Below are positions 36,256-46,536 of a stretch of 64,000 nucleotides of DNA, in pieces. This stretch comes from Alkalinema sp. CACIAM 70d (GTDB lineage: Bacteria; Cyanobacteriota; Cyanobacteriia; Leptolyngbyales; Leptolyngbyaceae), in NCBI GenBank assembly GCA_002148405.1, contig MUGG01000058.1:62001-126000 (forward strand), read 5' to 3'. The notes under the pieces are model-generated. The model searched no databases. It was not told the origin of the DNA and saw nothing but the letters and a program-made list of their open reading frames with translations. Positions within the stretch are counted from its first letter, which is position 1. Each line of letters begins with the position of its first letter. Made by a program: the position numbers and the translations under genes.

Positions 36256-39054
36256 ATGAGATTAATTAAGCGCTATCCCCAATGGATTCGTTGCACAGCA
36301 GCTTTCCTAGTGGGCTTAATGTTGCAAACCTTACTGGCGGGAATCAGCCCAACCCAACTATTTGCCCAGCCTACCCCAACCAACTTGGCCTGCGAGCAAA
36401 TTCGTAACCCGCTCACCCCAGAAGAACAGGAACAGGCGCGAATTGCATGGCAGTATTTTGTCAAAAACTACCAGCCCAGTACAGGCTTCACAAACTCTGT
36501 AGGAGGCTATCCATCCGGTTCCCTCTGGGATATGGGCAATTATTTGATGGCACTGAACTCTGCGCGCTGGCTGAAATTAATTGATCAATCAGAATTTGAT
36601 GCCAAGCTCAATGCATTCTTAAATGGCCTTGGAAAACTCGAATTATTTGAAGGCATTTTGCCCAATAAGACCTACCATGCGGCCAACGGCAAAATGGTGA
36701 ATTACAATAATGAACCCACCGATCGGGGGATTGGTTGGTCGGCGTTGGATATTGGCCGGATGCTAGCGGCTTTCCATGTCATCCGCACTTGTCACCCGCA
36801 ATATAACGATTGGATTAAAGGCGTTCTGGCCCGGTGGCAAATCGATCGATCGGTGCAAGATGGGCAACTCTATGGCGCAATGATTTTGCCAGATGGTAAA
36901 ACCATGCTGGTGCAGGAGGGGCGCTTAGGTTACGAAGAATATGCAGTGCGGGGCTACCAACTCTGGGGGTATCAAGCACCTAAGGCATTAGCGTTCGAGC
37001 CGTTTAAGTTAGTAGATATCTACGGGATTAAAATTCCAGTGGATGAACGGGATTTCCAGACGACTAACGCCAATAACTATATCGTCAGCGAATCCTATAT
37101 TCTCGATGGCATTGAGTTTGGGTTTGACCGGGAAATGGCAAACTACGCATCACGGGTCTTTCAAGTCCAAGAACGCCGCTTCCAGCAAACCGGGCAACTG
37201 ACCGCCGTCACTGAAGACAATATTGATGGCCCTCCCTACTTTCTCTACAACACGGTCTACGCCAATGGCCAAGCTTGGGCCACCATTACCGACACCAACA
37301 AGCCCTATCCCCAACTCCGCAGCATTAGTACGAAAGCGGCCTTTGGGTGGCGCTATCTCTATCCTGAAAGCGGGTATGGGCAACAACTGGTGAATGCTGT
37401 GAAAATGCTCTACGGGCCAGAGAAGGATGGATTTTACGCGGGCTTGTATGAAGAAACCAAGCAACCTAACAAAGCCTTAACCGGGAATACCAATGGCTTG
37501 ATTTTAGAAATTCTCTACTACAAAGCTCGCGGGAATCGCCCCCTGATTCCCACGGGTGCCAACAATACGACTGCAATGCCTCCGTCCGCGACCACCCCAG
37601 CCAATACTTCCTCTGTTTCTAGCCCTACTGCAACGCCCTCACCTGCGACGAATGGCACCCCTAGCGCACCGATCGCCGACAATACTGCAACCGTCGCGAT
37701 CGCCACGCCGATCCCACCCGTCGGTGATCCCCAACCCTCCCAATGCAGCCTGCCTAAAACCCCCCTCACTGTTCCCAAACGCCGCTATGCTGAGGCGGCA
37801 TGGCGCTACTTTGAAGCACAAACGGAACCCAGTGGCTTGGTCAACGATCGCAGTGATGTGAAAGCAGCAACGCTTTGGGGTTTAGGAGACTATGTTGTCG
37901 CACTACATGCTGCCCGATCTTTAGACCTGATCTCCCCCCAAAAGTTTGATCAACGGGTGCGAAATTTACTGGGCACGGTGGCTCAACTGCCCTTGTTCAC
38001 CGGAGAACTGCCCCATCGCGGCTACAACACCCGCACCCTGAAACCCGTGGACTATGGCAATAACCCGACTACGGATGGGATTGGCTGGTCGGCGATCGAT
38101 ATCGGTCGCTTTCTCACCAGCTTGTCCATTCTGAAAACCTGTCATCCGCAATATGCCGCAGCCGTGGATGCCATTCCCCTCGATTGGTCCTATTTAAGAA
38201 TTGTGCGCGATGGTGCCCTCTACAGCGCTAAAACAACCCAGCGCAGCAATGGCCAAGCCGCTCCTCGCATTACGCCCGAAACCCGATTGGGCTATGAAGA
38301 ATATGCCGCCCGAGGCTTTCAACTCTGGGGCTTTGATGCTGGTCGATCGGAAGTGAGCGATCAATACCAAACAGTGACGGTGGAGGGAGAAGCGATTCCC
38401 CTGGGCCGAATTCGACCTAAGGCAACTAATCCCGATTCGGCAACCTTGCATAACGCTTTTCTCTTCTACGGGTTGGAATTTGGGTTTGATCCCAAAATGA
38501 AAACGCTGGTCAATCCCATGATGACAGCCCAGATGAAGCGTTACCAACGCACAGGCCAACTCACCACCTCTGGAACCGCCTTGGTTGAGCGATCGCCCTA
38601 CATTGTCCACAGCACCTTAGTCGGCAAAGGCAACGCTTGGGCAACCTTAGATGACGCAGGTAACGCCATTCCTGAGCAACGATTAGTGAATACCGCAGCG
38701 GCCTTCGCCTACGATGCACTCTGGCCCCAAACTCCAGCCTTCCAAGAGCTACGAACCAGCGTTTTAGACCTTTACAGTCCTCTGTTGGGCTATTACGAAG
38801 GCTTCTACGAAAAAAACGGCAAAGTTGCCCATGCGTTCAGCGGCAGTACCAACAGTCTGATTTTGGCAGCGCTGCTTTACCAAGCCACGGGTTCCCAGCC
38901 TCTCCTCCATACCCCTTTAAATCTCAAAACCCCCTGGTGGCAAGCCTCCCCGAAGGAAGATACCGGGCGCGGATTTCCCAGCCGCCGCACCCCGACCATT
39001 GAGTTTGTCCGCAATGGAGAGGGCTATTGGATTTCTCAACCCACCTCGCCTTAA
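36256..39054 (+). CDS. Secreted protein with two DUF3131 domains
   Basis: A 932-residue protein. Signal peptide (MRLIKRYPQWIRCTAAFLVG), first DUF3131 domain about residues 50-420, a Pro/Ser/Thr linker (about 430-495), second DUF3131 domain about 505-890, and a short tail. The first domain keeps LTAVTEDNID; the second reads LTTSGTALVER at that position, so a candidate catalytic segment is lost. Both keep GIGWSA(L/I)DIGR and RLGYEEYA. ATG 36256 preferred over 36202 because it places the signal peptide at the start. 81 bp before the BcsA-like synthase, so probably co-transcribed; its role in polymer trimming or binding is inferred. Confidence 0.82.
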   Translation: MRLIKRYPQWIRCTAAFLVGLMLQTLLAGISPTQLFAQPTPTNLACEQIRNPLTPEEQEQARIAWQYFVKNYQPSTGFTNSVGGYPSGSLWDMGNYLMALNSARWLKLIDQSEFDAKLNAFLNGLGKLELFEGILPNKTYHAANGKMVNYNNEPTDRGIGWSALDIGRMLAAFHVIRTCHPQYNDWIKGVLARWQIDRSVQDGQLYGAMILPDGKTMLVQEGRLGYEEYAVRGYQLWGYQAPKALAFEPFKLVDIYGIKIPVDERDFQTTNANNYIVSESYILDGIEFGFDREMANYASRVFQVQERRFQQTGQLTAVTEDNIDGPPYFLYNTVYANGQAWATITDTNKPYPQLRSISTKAAFGWRYLYPESGYGQQLVNAVKMLYGPEKDGFYAGLYEETKQPNKALTGNTNGLILEILYYKARGNRPLIPTGANNTTAMPPSATTPANTSSVSSPTATPSPATNGTPSAPIADNTATVAIATPIPPVGDPQPSQCSLPKTPLTVPKRRYAEAAWRYFEAQTEPSGLVNDRSDVKAATLWGLGDYVVALHAARSLDLISPQKFDQRVRNLLGTVAQLPLFTGELPHRGYNTRTLKPVDYGNNPTTDGIGWSAIDIGRFLTSLSILKTCHPQYAAAVDAIPLDWSYLRIVRDGALYSAKTTQRSNGQAAPRITPETRLGYEEYAARGFQLWGFDAGRSEVSDQYQTVTVEGEAIPLGRIRPKATNPDSATLHNAFLFYGLEFGFDPKMKTLVNPMMTAQMKRYQRTGQLTTSGTALVERSPYIVHSTLVGKGNAWATLDDAGNAIPEQRLVNTAAAFAYDALWPQTPAFQELRTSVLDLYSPLLGYYEGFYEKNGKVAHAFSGSTNSLILAALLYQATGSQPLLHTPLNLKTPWWQASPKEDTGRGFPSRRTPTIEFVRNGEGYWISQPTSP

Positions 39055-39135
39055 ACCTCTCTGCGATCCAATTCACAAACCTATCCTGCTTCCGTCCATT
39101 CTGAACCACCTAGAGTGCTCCCACGATTCTGATTT

Positions 39136-41124
39136 ATGATGCAAGCCTTACCTGTAGACGTCGGTCTGCCTCGATTCAAAAACCAACGATCGCGCTTGAA
39201 ACGCAATACTCTGCTGTTTCGCTACTTTGCAATCATCAATTTGATCATTGGCCTATGGTATTTACAATGGCGATTCAATAATTCCATCAATTTCAATTTG
39301 CTTTGGCTGTCAATTCCGTTATTGCTGGCGGAAATTTACAGCTACATTAATGGTTCAATGTTTATTTTGGGGCTGTGGCGACCGATCGAACGGCAGATCA
39401 AACCCCTGGATCAACTGACTCCCGCATTTCCAGCCAAGGATCTGCCCACGGTAGATGTCTTCATCACTTGCTACAGCGAACCCGTTGAACTGGTGCAAGC
39501 GACCCTGGAGGCTGCCCTACACATTGACTATCCGACCACTAAATTACGAGTCTATGTGCTGGATGACGGGAACTCACCGGCCATGAAAGCCATGGTAGAA
39601 CAGCGGTGTGCGGAGGATTTAGCGTCTCCAGAATTAGTCGCTGCGGCTGAACAGATTCAAGCGGAACAAGCCCAACTCCAAGCGCAACTCGATCGCCTAC
39701 ACCAGCTAACCCCTGAAGCTCAGGCCGCAGAAGACTTTCTAGAGAATCTGCCCGAATCCCTAGAGTCCCAGGATACCGATCGACCTCTCCGGTTTTTGCA
39801 AGTCCTCCAAAAATTCTTTACCTTTCAAAATGGTCAACACCGCAGTATTAACGAGCAACTTCTTGCAGAAGAAAAACGACTAAAACAGGCGATCGCACGA
39901 CAAAATTACGCCCTATCTAATTTGCCACGTTGTCTCTACATTGCCCGACCTAAACCCCAAGGACGCCCCCACCATGCTAAAGCTGGCAACATTAACTATG
40001 CCTTGTTCGCCGGAGGTACTACGGGAGATTTTATCCTGACCCTAGATGCTGATCATTTACCCGATCGCAACATCGTTAAGCATGTTCTTCCCTATTTCTT
40101 CACCTACAACCCCAACTGTGGAAAATACGAGAGCAACCGTATTGCGATCGTCCAAACCCCCCAGGATTTCTATAACTTGCCTAAAGGAGATCCGTTTGGA
40201 CACAGTGCTCACTTGTTTTACGGCCCAATTCAGCAAGGCAAGGATGGCTTCAACGCAGCCTTTTACACCGGAACAAATGCTGTTCTACGCCGGGAAGCAT
40301 TAGTTAATACTGGATTGAAATACTTCTCTAAAGCCTATGAAAAAGACGCCAGTCGTTTAGATGAATTTGATTTAATCGGGGGTATTTCCAGTATTAGCAT
40401 TACCGAAGATATGAACACCGCCATGCGACTCCATGCAGCCGGGTGGCAGTCCATTTACCACAACGAAGTTTTAGCCAAAGGATTGGCACCGGATGATCTG
40501 AGTTCTACACTGAAGCAACGGCTGCGCTGGGCCCAAGGCACCATTCAAGTATTGCTTCAAGAAAACCCCTGGATGAAGCCTGGACTGACATTTTGGCAGC
40601 AACTTCAGTATTTCCAGACGATGTACAGTTACTTTTCTGGATTTGCAACCTTCATTTTCTTGCTATGTCCCATTGTGTATTTTTTCACTGGTGGCATTCC
40701 CGTTGACTCCTATGGCTTAGATTTTGCCTTGCACTTTACCCCCGCATTTATCCTGAATCGAATTACCTTTCTAACGATCGCTTGGGGCGTTCCAGCCAGC
40801 GAGCTGTGGCGTTCCGAGCAGTATGCTGTAGCCCTTTTCCCCTTATTCATCCAAGCGGTATGGAGCGTTCTCACCCGTCGTCCCATCAAATTTCAAGTCA
40901 CCCCTAAACAACGGCAATCTGGCATTTACCTAAATCTCGTGATGCCACAGTTAACTATTTTCTGTCTAACCACTGTGGGTATTGTGTGGCGAGGAGGGCT
41001 GTGGCTCGCAGGGCAACCGATCGATCCGTGGGTGTATGGGTTAAATATCGCTTGGTCAGTCTACAACCTTGCCTTGTTATGGGTCATTATTCAAGCTGCC
41101 ATCTGGCAACCTCAAAGGGCTTAA
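39136..41124 (+). CDS. BcsA-like membrane GT2 (cellulose-synthase-type), no PilZ
   Basis: Processive inverting glycosyltransferase of family 2. Two N-terminal helices; YVLDDGN (about residue 140); TLDADHLPD (about 300); SITEDMNT (about 422); KQRLRWAQG (about 460), the D, DxD, TED and QxxRW motifs of cellulose synthases; then about six helices. After FQVTPK (about 585) the protein continues into a membrane segment and ends at 662, so the c-di-GMP-binding PilZ domain is absent. An insert of about 120 residues (155-275), rich in Ala/Gln/Glu and coiled-coil-like, splits the first two motifs. The polymer could be cellulose or another beta-glycan. Confidence 0.85.
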   Translation: MMQALPVDVGLPRFKNQRSRLKRNTLLFRYFAIINLIIGLWYLQWRFNNSINFNLLWLSIPLLLAEIYSYINGSMFILGLWRPIERQIKPLDQLTPAFPAKDLPTVDVFITCYSEPVELVQATLEAALHIDYPTTKLRVYVLDDGNSPAMKAMVEQRCAEDLASPELVAAAEQIQAEQAQLQAQLDRLHQLTPEAQAAEDFLENLPESLESQDTDRPLRFLQVLQKFFTFQNGQHRSINEQLLAEEKRLKQAIARQNYALSNLPRCLYIARPKPQGRPHHAKAGNINYALFAGGTTGDFILTLDADHLPDRNIVKHVLPYFFTYNPNCGKYESNRIAIVQTPQDFYNLPKGDPFGHSAHLFYGPIQQGKDGFNAAFYTGTNAVLRREALVNTGLKYFSKAYEKDASRLDEFDLIGGISSISITEDMNTAMRLHAAGWQSIYHNEVLAKGLAPDDLSSTLKQRLRWAQGTIQVLLQENPWMKPGLTFWQQLQYFQTMYSYFSGFATFIFLLCPIVYFFTGGIPVDSYGLDFALHFTPAFILNRITFLTIAWGVPASELWRSEQYAVALFPLFIQAVWSVLTRRPIKFQVTPKQRQSGIYLNLVMPQLTIFCLTTVGIVWRGGLWLAGQPIDPWVYGLNIAWSVYNLALLWVIIQAAIWQPQRA

Positions 41125-41317
41125 CTCCCTGGTAAACACTGTGATTAGGCAAAGTTCCATGGGTACACTAAGCCAGTCCATTTTAAAGTTCGTCAATGAT
41201 TGAAAATATTGAATCCCCTTCAGGATTCTAGCTACTAGATCCTCCCCGATCGCCATTTCAACGGGATTGCTGGGCAGTGACAACGATCGGGACGAAGCTT
41301 CAGTTTTCTATCATTTT

Positions 41318-41322
41318 GGAGG
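41318..41322 (+). promoter_or_regulatory. Shine-Dalgarno deciding the STAS start
   Basis: GGAGG lies 8 nt before GTG 41331. Confidence 0.65.
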
Positions 41323-41330
41323 CTACACTC

Positions 41331-41654
41331 GTGTGCGCAACAGTTCAAGTCATTTATCCAACCGGACTTCTAGACAGCATTCAAGGCAACCAACTTCGGC
41401 AGGAGATTAACCAATTGGTAGACAACGGGCATCCTTGTATTTTGATTGATTGTCGCGATGTCGAACTGATGGACAGTTCTGGCTTGAGTGCCCTCGTCAT
41501 GGCATTCCAGAAAGTCCGTTCTGTAGGCGGCACCCTAGGGTTACGCGCCATCAATGACCAAGTGAGAATGCTGTTAGAACTAACCGCAATGGATGGCATT
41601 TTTCAAATTTTTCCCAAGGAAGGGAGCCCCCAGGAAGCCATGATGAAACAATAA
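41331..41654 (+). CDS. STAS-domain anti-sigma factor antagonist-like protein
   Basis: A 107-residue STAS protein: TVQVIYPTGLLDS at the N-terminus, ILIDCRDVELMDSSGLSALV with the Ser that is phosphorylated in the SpoIIAA family, then GGTLGLRAINDQVRMLL. The GTG at 41331 is chosen because of its strong ribosome-binding site and because STAS proteins start close to this point; an upstream GTG at 41277 would add 18 residues. Sits 206 bp after the synthase gene and 44 bp before the hybrid kinase, so it could belong to a partner-switching input to either. Confidence 0.85.
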   Translation: MCATVQVIYPTGLLDSIQGNQLRQEINQLVDNGHPCILIDCRDVELMDSSGLSALVMAFQKVRSVGGTLGLRAINDQVRMLLELTAMDGIFQIFPKEGSPQEAMMKQ

Positions 41655-41698
41655 GCCCTTAGAAATGTCGAGATTAGACCCTAACCTTGAACATTGCG

Positions 41699-44600
41699 AT
41701 GGAACCTGCCAAGCTCACTGACCCCCTACTCACGAACTCCCCTTCGCAATTTGCAGTTCCCGATGCACCGAACAGCCCCTCGTCAAATTCGCTGGCGGGA
41801 GTTGATCCTGAAATGCTGTTTCGCGTTGTCTTTGAGCAAGCTGGAATAGGCATTACGCTAACCGATGGGCAGTCAGGGCAATTTCTCAAGGTTAACCCAC
41901 AATTTTGTGCCATTTTAGGCTACACAGAGGCGGAATTATTAGCTCGATCGTGGCATGACTTAATTCCACCAGAAGAACTGATCCTATCTCCTGAGATCGT
42001 TTCCCCGATCGTCCCTTCCTATGCCCAAACCAATGACGCTATCCCCCCAGTACTCTCTGCTGAACAGTGTTTTCTTCGCAAAGATGGCACGCTACAATGG
42101 GCCAACCTTACCCGTTCCCTTGTCTGTAACCCTCAGGGACAACCGCTTTACGATCTCTGCATAGTTGAAGATATTCAAGGGAGGAAGCAAGCAGAATCCC
42201 ATCTTCAAGCGGCCAAAGCTAAGCTAGCGACTTTAATTGAAAACCTTCAAGCAGGGGTTTTGGTAGAAGATGAGTGTCGGAAAATCATTCTAGTTAATCA
42301 AGATTTTTGTGATCTCTTTGCAATTCCGGTTTCCCCTTCAGTCCTTTTAGGACAAAACTGTGCGGAGTTAGCACAAGCAGCACAGAGTATTTTTCTCAAT
42401 CCCAAACAAACTTTTCAAGAGATTGATACCATCCTTGCCCAGAAGCAGCCGGTTTTAGCTGATGAAGTAGAATTAGCAGATGGACGAATTTTAGAGCGAT
42501 CGTACATTCCCATTTTTGTCGATCAGCAATATCAGGGCCATTTCTGGAAATATCAAGATATCAGCCTAAGAAAACAATCAGAACAAGAACTCAAACAGCT
42601 TCTAGATCAAGAAATTCAACAGCGGGAAGAATTAACCCTCAAAAACTTTGCCTTAGAGAAGGCACGCCGAGATGCAGAAGCCGCAAATCAGGCCAAGAGT
42701 AATTTTCTAGCTATGATTAGCCATGAAATTCGTACACCAATGAATGCAGTCATTGGTATGACGGATCTCTTACTCGATACGGCCTTAAATACCCAGCAAC
42801 AGGATTTTGTCACCACTATTCGGAATAGCGGCCATGCTCTTGTCGAAATTATTAATGATTTTCTAGATTTTTCCAAGATTGAGTCTGGAGCCTTAGAGTT
42901 AGAATCCCAAACGTTCAACTTACAAGCTTGTGTAGAGGAAACGCTCGATTTATTAGGGAATAAAGCCTACGGAAAAGGCTTGGAACTAGCTTACTTAGTG
43001 AGCCCACAGGTTCCTCAGAAAATTCTGGGAGATCAGAATCGTTTACGCCAGATTCTTATCAATATTCTCAATAATGCCATCAAGTTTACTGACAGTGGCG
43101 AAGTCGTCGCCTACATCACTGCACGCAAACTTCAGAAACAGCAATCTCAACATTCACTCCTGACTCATTTAAGCCCCCATCCCCTCCTAGATAATCCGTT
43201 GTCAGATGATGCAGATTATGAGTTGTTATTTATCATTCAAGATACGGGAATTGGCATTCCCCACGATCGAGCCCATCGCTTATTTAAACCCTTTAGCCAG
43301 GTCGATGTCTCAACCGCTCGCCATTATGGAGGGACGGGACTGGGATTAGCCATTAGTAAACAGCTCTGCAAATTAATGGGGGGAGATATTTGGGTTGAGA
43401 GTAATCATTGCTTAACCGGCCAGCCTTCTTCGCATTTTCAGCTACCTCCCCCAGAATTTACCCACTTAATCAGCGCAGCAGCAAGAGGGAATGGGAGTCT
43501 CCCAACTGTTCAAACAGGCTCTACATTTTATTTTACGATCGTTGTTCAAGCAGACAACTCAACCCTTGCTAAATCTTCAGAAGCCATCTCACAACCAGCA
43601 TTTCAAAACCAGCAGCCATCCTTGGTCTCCAGTCGATCGGCTTTAGCAGGTAAGCGACTCCTCATTATTGCAGCATCTTCCACTGACCGCACAATTCTTG
43701 CCCAACAAGCACAATTTTGGCAAATGCAGGTTGTGACTGCTAGTTCTGCCGATGCAGCTCTTACCCTTTTGAGCCGAGCAACCGATCTATCATCCCAATT
43801 CGATGTTGCAATTCTAGACGGCAATCTGGCTGCTTTAGAAGACTTCAAGCTACCTAGACAAATTCAACAGCAGACAAAGTTTCATAGTTTACCTCTTGTT
43901 TTCCTAGGGCGTCCTTGGTCACCTCAGCAGGAAACCCTGACACAGCAATATTCTCCAATTTGGCTCAGTAAACCCCTTAAACACTCTCAACTCTATGACG
44001 GACTTATTCAAGCAGTACATAATCAAACCACTCAGCTAACCACTCAGCTAACCACTCAGCCAATCTTCAAGAGACAGCAGATTCCCCCCCAACCCGATCG
44101 CCCTCTCGATCGGCCACCTGCACCTTCCAGCAAAGCAGCCAAATCTGCCCAGAAACCGCTACGAATTTTGCTCGCAGAAGATAACCCCGTCAATCAAAAA
44201 CTGGCATTCCTCATGTTGAAGCGCATGGGGCACCAAGCCGATCTTGCAAACAATGGTCTAGAAGCGCTGGAAGCTGTCAAACGTAACCCTTACGATATCA
44301 TTTTGATGGATATCCAGATGCCCAGTCTGGACGGCTTAGAAGCCACTCGCCGGATTCGTGCTTGGGAAGCCGAACAACGTCTTAGCCAACCCGATCGATC
44401 GCATCAGGTACCCCCCATTCATATTATTGCCATCACGGCTAATGTTCTCGATGGAGCACGGGAGCGTTGCTTTACAGTTGGGATGAATGACTATCTCAGT
44501 AAACCCATTCAACCGGAAGATTTCAAAGCTGCGATCGAACGCTGGCAAACCCAAAATAAAGCGCTAGAAGACACAATCCAGTCACAAGAAAATAATGATG

Positions 44601-45139
44601 ATCATAAAGCAGATCACAAGGAAGTAGCTGTCAGCAATCATGAAGTAGTTACTAATCAGATGGATGATGTGGGCAATTCTGTCAAATTGACCAAAGTCCC
44701 TTCGATGGGGGCCTCGACTCTTTTCTCATCTACTCCGATCGAGTCCTTGCCGTACTCCTCATTAGCATTACCACCTGCCATTCTCGATGCACCCACCGTC
44801 AACGAAGCCGACTTACAGAAATTACAGGACATGATTCAGGGCGATCGATCGACCTTGGCTGCCCTTTTAGACTGCTACTTCACCAATACCCCGCAGTTAT
44901 TGCAGGACATTGAACAGGCGATCTCACGCCAAGATGCCTCAGCTATGGCCAAGTCTGCCCACCAACTGAAATCCAGCAGTGCGTACCTAGGTGCTCTCAA
45001 GCTTGCCAAGCTCTGTGGTGAACTAGAGCAGCGAGGCCAGCAATACCAGCTTGAACAGAGTGCAGAAATCAGTCAGTTAATGCAAAACGAATATCATCAA
45101 ATCCATACTTATTTCAAGCAGCGGTTTGCTTTGGACTAA
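41699..45139 (+). CDS. Hybrid histidine kinase with PAS-PAS-HK-REC-REC-HPt
   Basis: A 1146-residue multistep phosphorelay protein. Two PAS domains (about 35-160 and 175-285), a coiled coil, HisKA ([12 protein letters not shown]342), HATPase ([27 protein letters not shown]). A degenerate receiver (about 645-770) lacks the acidic pair; a full receiver follows ([18 protein letters not shown] with D871), then a C-terminal HPt domain ([12 protein letters not shown]1088). No membrane segment, so it senses inside the cell. ATG 41699 used; TTG 41687 is possible. A 12-bp tandem repeat adds [10 protein letters not shown] before the second receiver. Confidence 0.92.
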   Translation: MEPAKLTDPLLTNSPSQFAVPDAPNSPSSNSLAGVDPEMLFRVVFEQAGIGITLTDGQSGQFLKVNPQFCAILGYTEAELLARSWHDLIPPEELILSPEIVSPIVPSYAQTNDAIPPVLSAEQCFLRKDGTLQWANLTRSLVCNPQGQPLYDLCIVEDIQGRKQAESHLQAAKAKLATLIENLQAGVLVEDECRKIILVNQDFCDLFAIPVSPSVLLGQNCAELAQAAQSIFLNPKQTFQEIDTILAQKQPVLADEVELADGRILERSYIPIFVDQQYQGHFWKYQDISLRKQSEQELKQLLDQEIQQREELTLKNFALEKARRDAEAANQAKSNFLAMISHEIRTPMNAVIGMTDLLLDTALNTQQQDFVTTIRNSGHALVEIINDFLDFSKIESGALELESQTFNLQACVEETLDLLGNKAYGKGLELAYLVSPQVPQKILGDQNRLRQILINILNNAIKFTDSGEVVAYITARKLQKQQSQHSLLTHLSPHPLLDNPLSDDADYELLFIIQDTGIGIPHDRAHRLFKPFSQVDVSTARHYGGTGLGLAISKQLCKLMGGDIWVESNHCLTGQPSSHFQLPPPEFTHLISAAARGNGSLPTVQTGSTFYFTIVVQADNSTLAKSSEAISQPAFQNQQPSLVSSRSALAGKRLLIIAASSTDRTILAQQAQFWQMQVVTASSADAALTLLSRATDLSSQFDVAILDGNLAALEDFKLPRQIQQQTKFHSLPLVFLGRPWSPQQETLTQQYSPIWLSKPLKHSQLYDGLIQAVHNQTTQLTTQLTTQPIFKRQQIPPQPDRPLDRPPAPSSKAAKSAQKPLRILLAEDNPVNQKLAFLMLKRMGHQADLANNGLEALEAVKRNPYDIILMDIQMPSLDGLEATRRIRAWEAEQRLSQPDRSHQVPPIHIIAITANVLDGARERCFTVGMNDYLSKPIQPEDFKAAIERWQTQNKALEDTIQSQENNDDHKADHKEVAVSNHEVVTNQMDDVGNSVKLTKVPSMGASTLFSSTPIESLPYSSLALPPAILDAPTVNEADLQKLQDMIQGDRSTLAALLDCYFTNTPQLLQDIEQAISRQDASAMAKSAHQLKSSSAYLGALKLAKLCGELEQRGQQYQLEQSAEISQLMQNEYHQIHTYFKQRFALD
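44027..44062. repeat. 12-bp in-frame tandem repeat x3 in the hybrid kinase
   Basis: ACCACTCAGCTA at 44027 and 44039, then ACCACTCAGCCA at 44051; encodes repeated TQLT in the linker between receivers. Confidence 0.9.
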
Positions 45140-45178
45140 GCGTAAGATTGAGCGTTGGACTGAGCATGAGATTAAACG
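45131..45178. repeat. Imperfect 24-bp tandem duplication across a stop codon
   Basis: The unit starting TTGGACTAAGCGTAAGATTG (45131-45154) is followed by one starting TTGGACTGAGCATGAGATTA (45155-45178). The hybrid-kinase stop (45137-45139) is in unit 1. Confidence 0.75.
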
Positions 45179-45434
45179 ATCGTCTTCTAGAAAATCGTAC
45201 AACGGCAAAATCGCACAACGGCTGTTCCTGATGGAAGCAGTCAATCTATGGCAGTAGTTTAGTAATTCACCCCTATGGCTTCAACCACCTGCCTAGCCCA
45301 AAGCAAGAATCTGCAAGAAATTATCTGCAAACAATAATCTACAAAAAATTAATCTGTAAAAAACAGTAACAAAACTGTCTAGGGATCCATTATGCTAAGT
45401 TTTATTACGATCCCTAAGCCATCCAGAGAACACC
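45140..45434. other. 295-bp intergenic region
   Basis: AT-rich, with CTGCAAGAAATTATCTGCAAA-type direct echoes near 45310-45360 (ATCTGCAA, ATCTACAA, ATCTGTAA). No ORF or clear terminator seen. Confidence 0.5.
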
Positions 45435-45902
45435 ATGGAACTGCCAGAATCCCTTAAAACCTACAGCCAGTTTGGCCATCCCCTCCTGATGTGGGTTCTC
45501 CTCGCCCTCACCGGGTATGCTCTCTATACTGGACTCCAGTGGCGTCGAGCCCGCACCGCAGACGGTGACGTCAAAAAAGAACTGCTCAAAGGAAAATTCA
45601 ACATCAAGCACCATCAAGCCGGTTCCATTTTGCTCGCCCTCATGGTTCTGGGCACGATCGGCGGTATGGCAGTCACTTATATCAACAACGGCAAACTTTT
45701 TGTTGGGCCGCATTTGATCGCGGGTCTAGGGATGACTGGATTGATCGCCACCTCCGCTTCCCTGGTTCCCTACATGCAAAAGGGCGCAGAATGGGCAAGA
45801 GTCTTCCACATTACGTTAAATACAGCTCTGGTAGGCCTTTTCGCATGGCAAGCTGTGACCGGAATGGACATTGTTCAACGCATCATCAGCCGCATGGGCT
45901 AA
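45435..45902 (+). CDS. DUF4079 membrane protein
   Basis: A 155-residue protein with four predicted membrane helices (HPLLMWVLLALTGYALYTGL, GSILLALMVLGTIGGMAVTY, HLIAGLGMTGLIATSASLVP, VFHITLNTALVGLFAWQAVTG). Conserved His residues (FGHP, KHHQAG, GPHLIAG, VFHITLN) suggest a cytochrome-b561-like four-helix heme bundle, an inference. Found in cyanobacteria and plastid-bearing lineages; function unknown. ATG 45435. Ends ahead of an intrinsic terminator. Confidence 0.8.
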   Translation: MELPESLKTYSQFGHPLLMWVLLALTGYALYTGLQWRRARTADGDVKKELLKGKFNIKHHQAGSILLALMVLGTIGGMAVTYINNGKLFVGPHLIAGLGMTGLIATSASLVPYMQKGAEWARVFHITLNTALVGLFAWQAVTGMDIVQRIISRMG

Positions 45903-45992
45903 GGGGGTGCTGATCAGCGATTAGACTCGGTATTAGACCAGATACAGGTATCAGACTCAGGATTAGCTCCAGTACCAGTATTAGACCAAGTG

Positions 45993-46016
45993 GGGGACAA
46001 AACTCGTCCCCTTTTT
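45993..46016 (+). terminator. Intrinsic terminator of the DUF4079 gene
   Basis: GGGGAC (45993-45998) pairs with GTCCCC (46006-46011), followed by TTTTT; about 90 bp after the stop codon. Confidence 0.82.
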
Positions 46017-46104
46017 CATGGCTTTCCTAGATTTGCTCACCCCATCGCATCAAAGCCCGATCGCTCCTGTAACCTAGAAAAGATTCCTCACCGAGATCTC
46101 GCCT

Positions 46105-46536
46105 GTGAACCTCAAAACGCCCTATCCCGCCGTTGATATCATTATTGAACTGATCGATCGACCCGATCGGCCCATTATTCTAATCGAGCGGCATTATGAA
46201 CCCCTTGGTTGGGCGATTCCTGGTGGATTTATGGATTATGGCGAGACCGCAGAAACCACCGCCCGCCGGGAAGCCATGGAGGAAGTTGGCCTTGCAGTTG
46301 AACTAGTGGACTTGCTGGGAATTTATTCCGATCCCAGTCGGGATAAACGACAGCACACCGTCAGCTTGGTTTACATCGCCACCGCCACTGGAGAACCTAA
46401 AGCTGGAGATGACGCCAAAAATTCCGCGATCGTCCCAGTCCATCAAATTCCCTCAAACCTCTGCTTCGATCACGATCACATCCTGCGGGATTACCTAAAT
46501 TATCGCCACTACGGGCTGCGTCCCCGCATCGGCTAA
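46105..46536 (+). CDS. Nudix hydrolase
   Basis: A 143-residue hydrolase of nucleoside-diphosphate-X substrates. The Nudix box (GX5EX7REXXEEXG) is present at residues about 41-62 (GFMDYGETAE then TTARREAMEEVG). A short N-terminal strand (YPAVDIIIELI) and C-terminal histidine-rich DHDHILRDYL follow the ADP-ribose/NTP pyrophosphatase pattern. GTG start at 46105. Stands alone between a terminator and the dnaK promoter region. Substrate unknown. Confidence 0.9.
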   Translation: MNLKTPYPAVDIIIELIDRPDRPIILIERHYEPLGWAIPGGFMDYGETAETTARREAMEEVGLAVELVDLLGIYSDPSRDKRQHTVSLVYIATATGEPKAGDDAKNSAIVPVHQIPSNLCFDHDHILRDYLNYRHYGLRPRIG

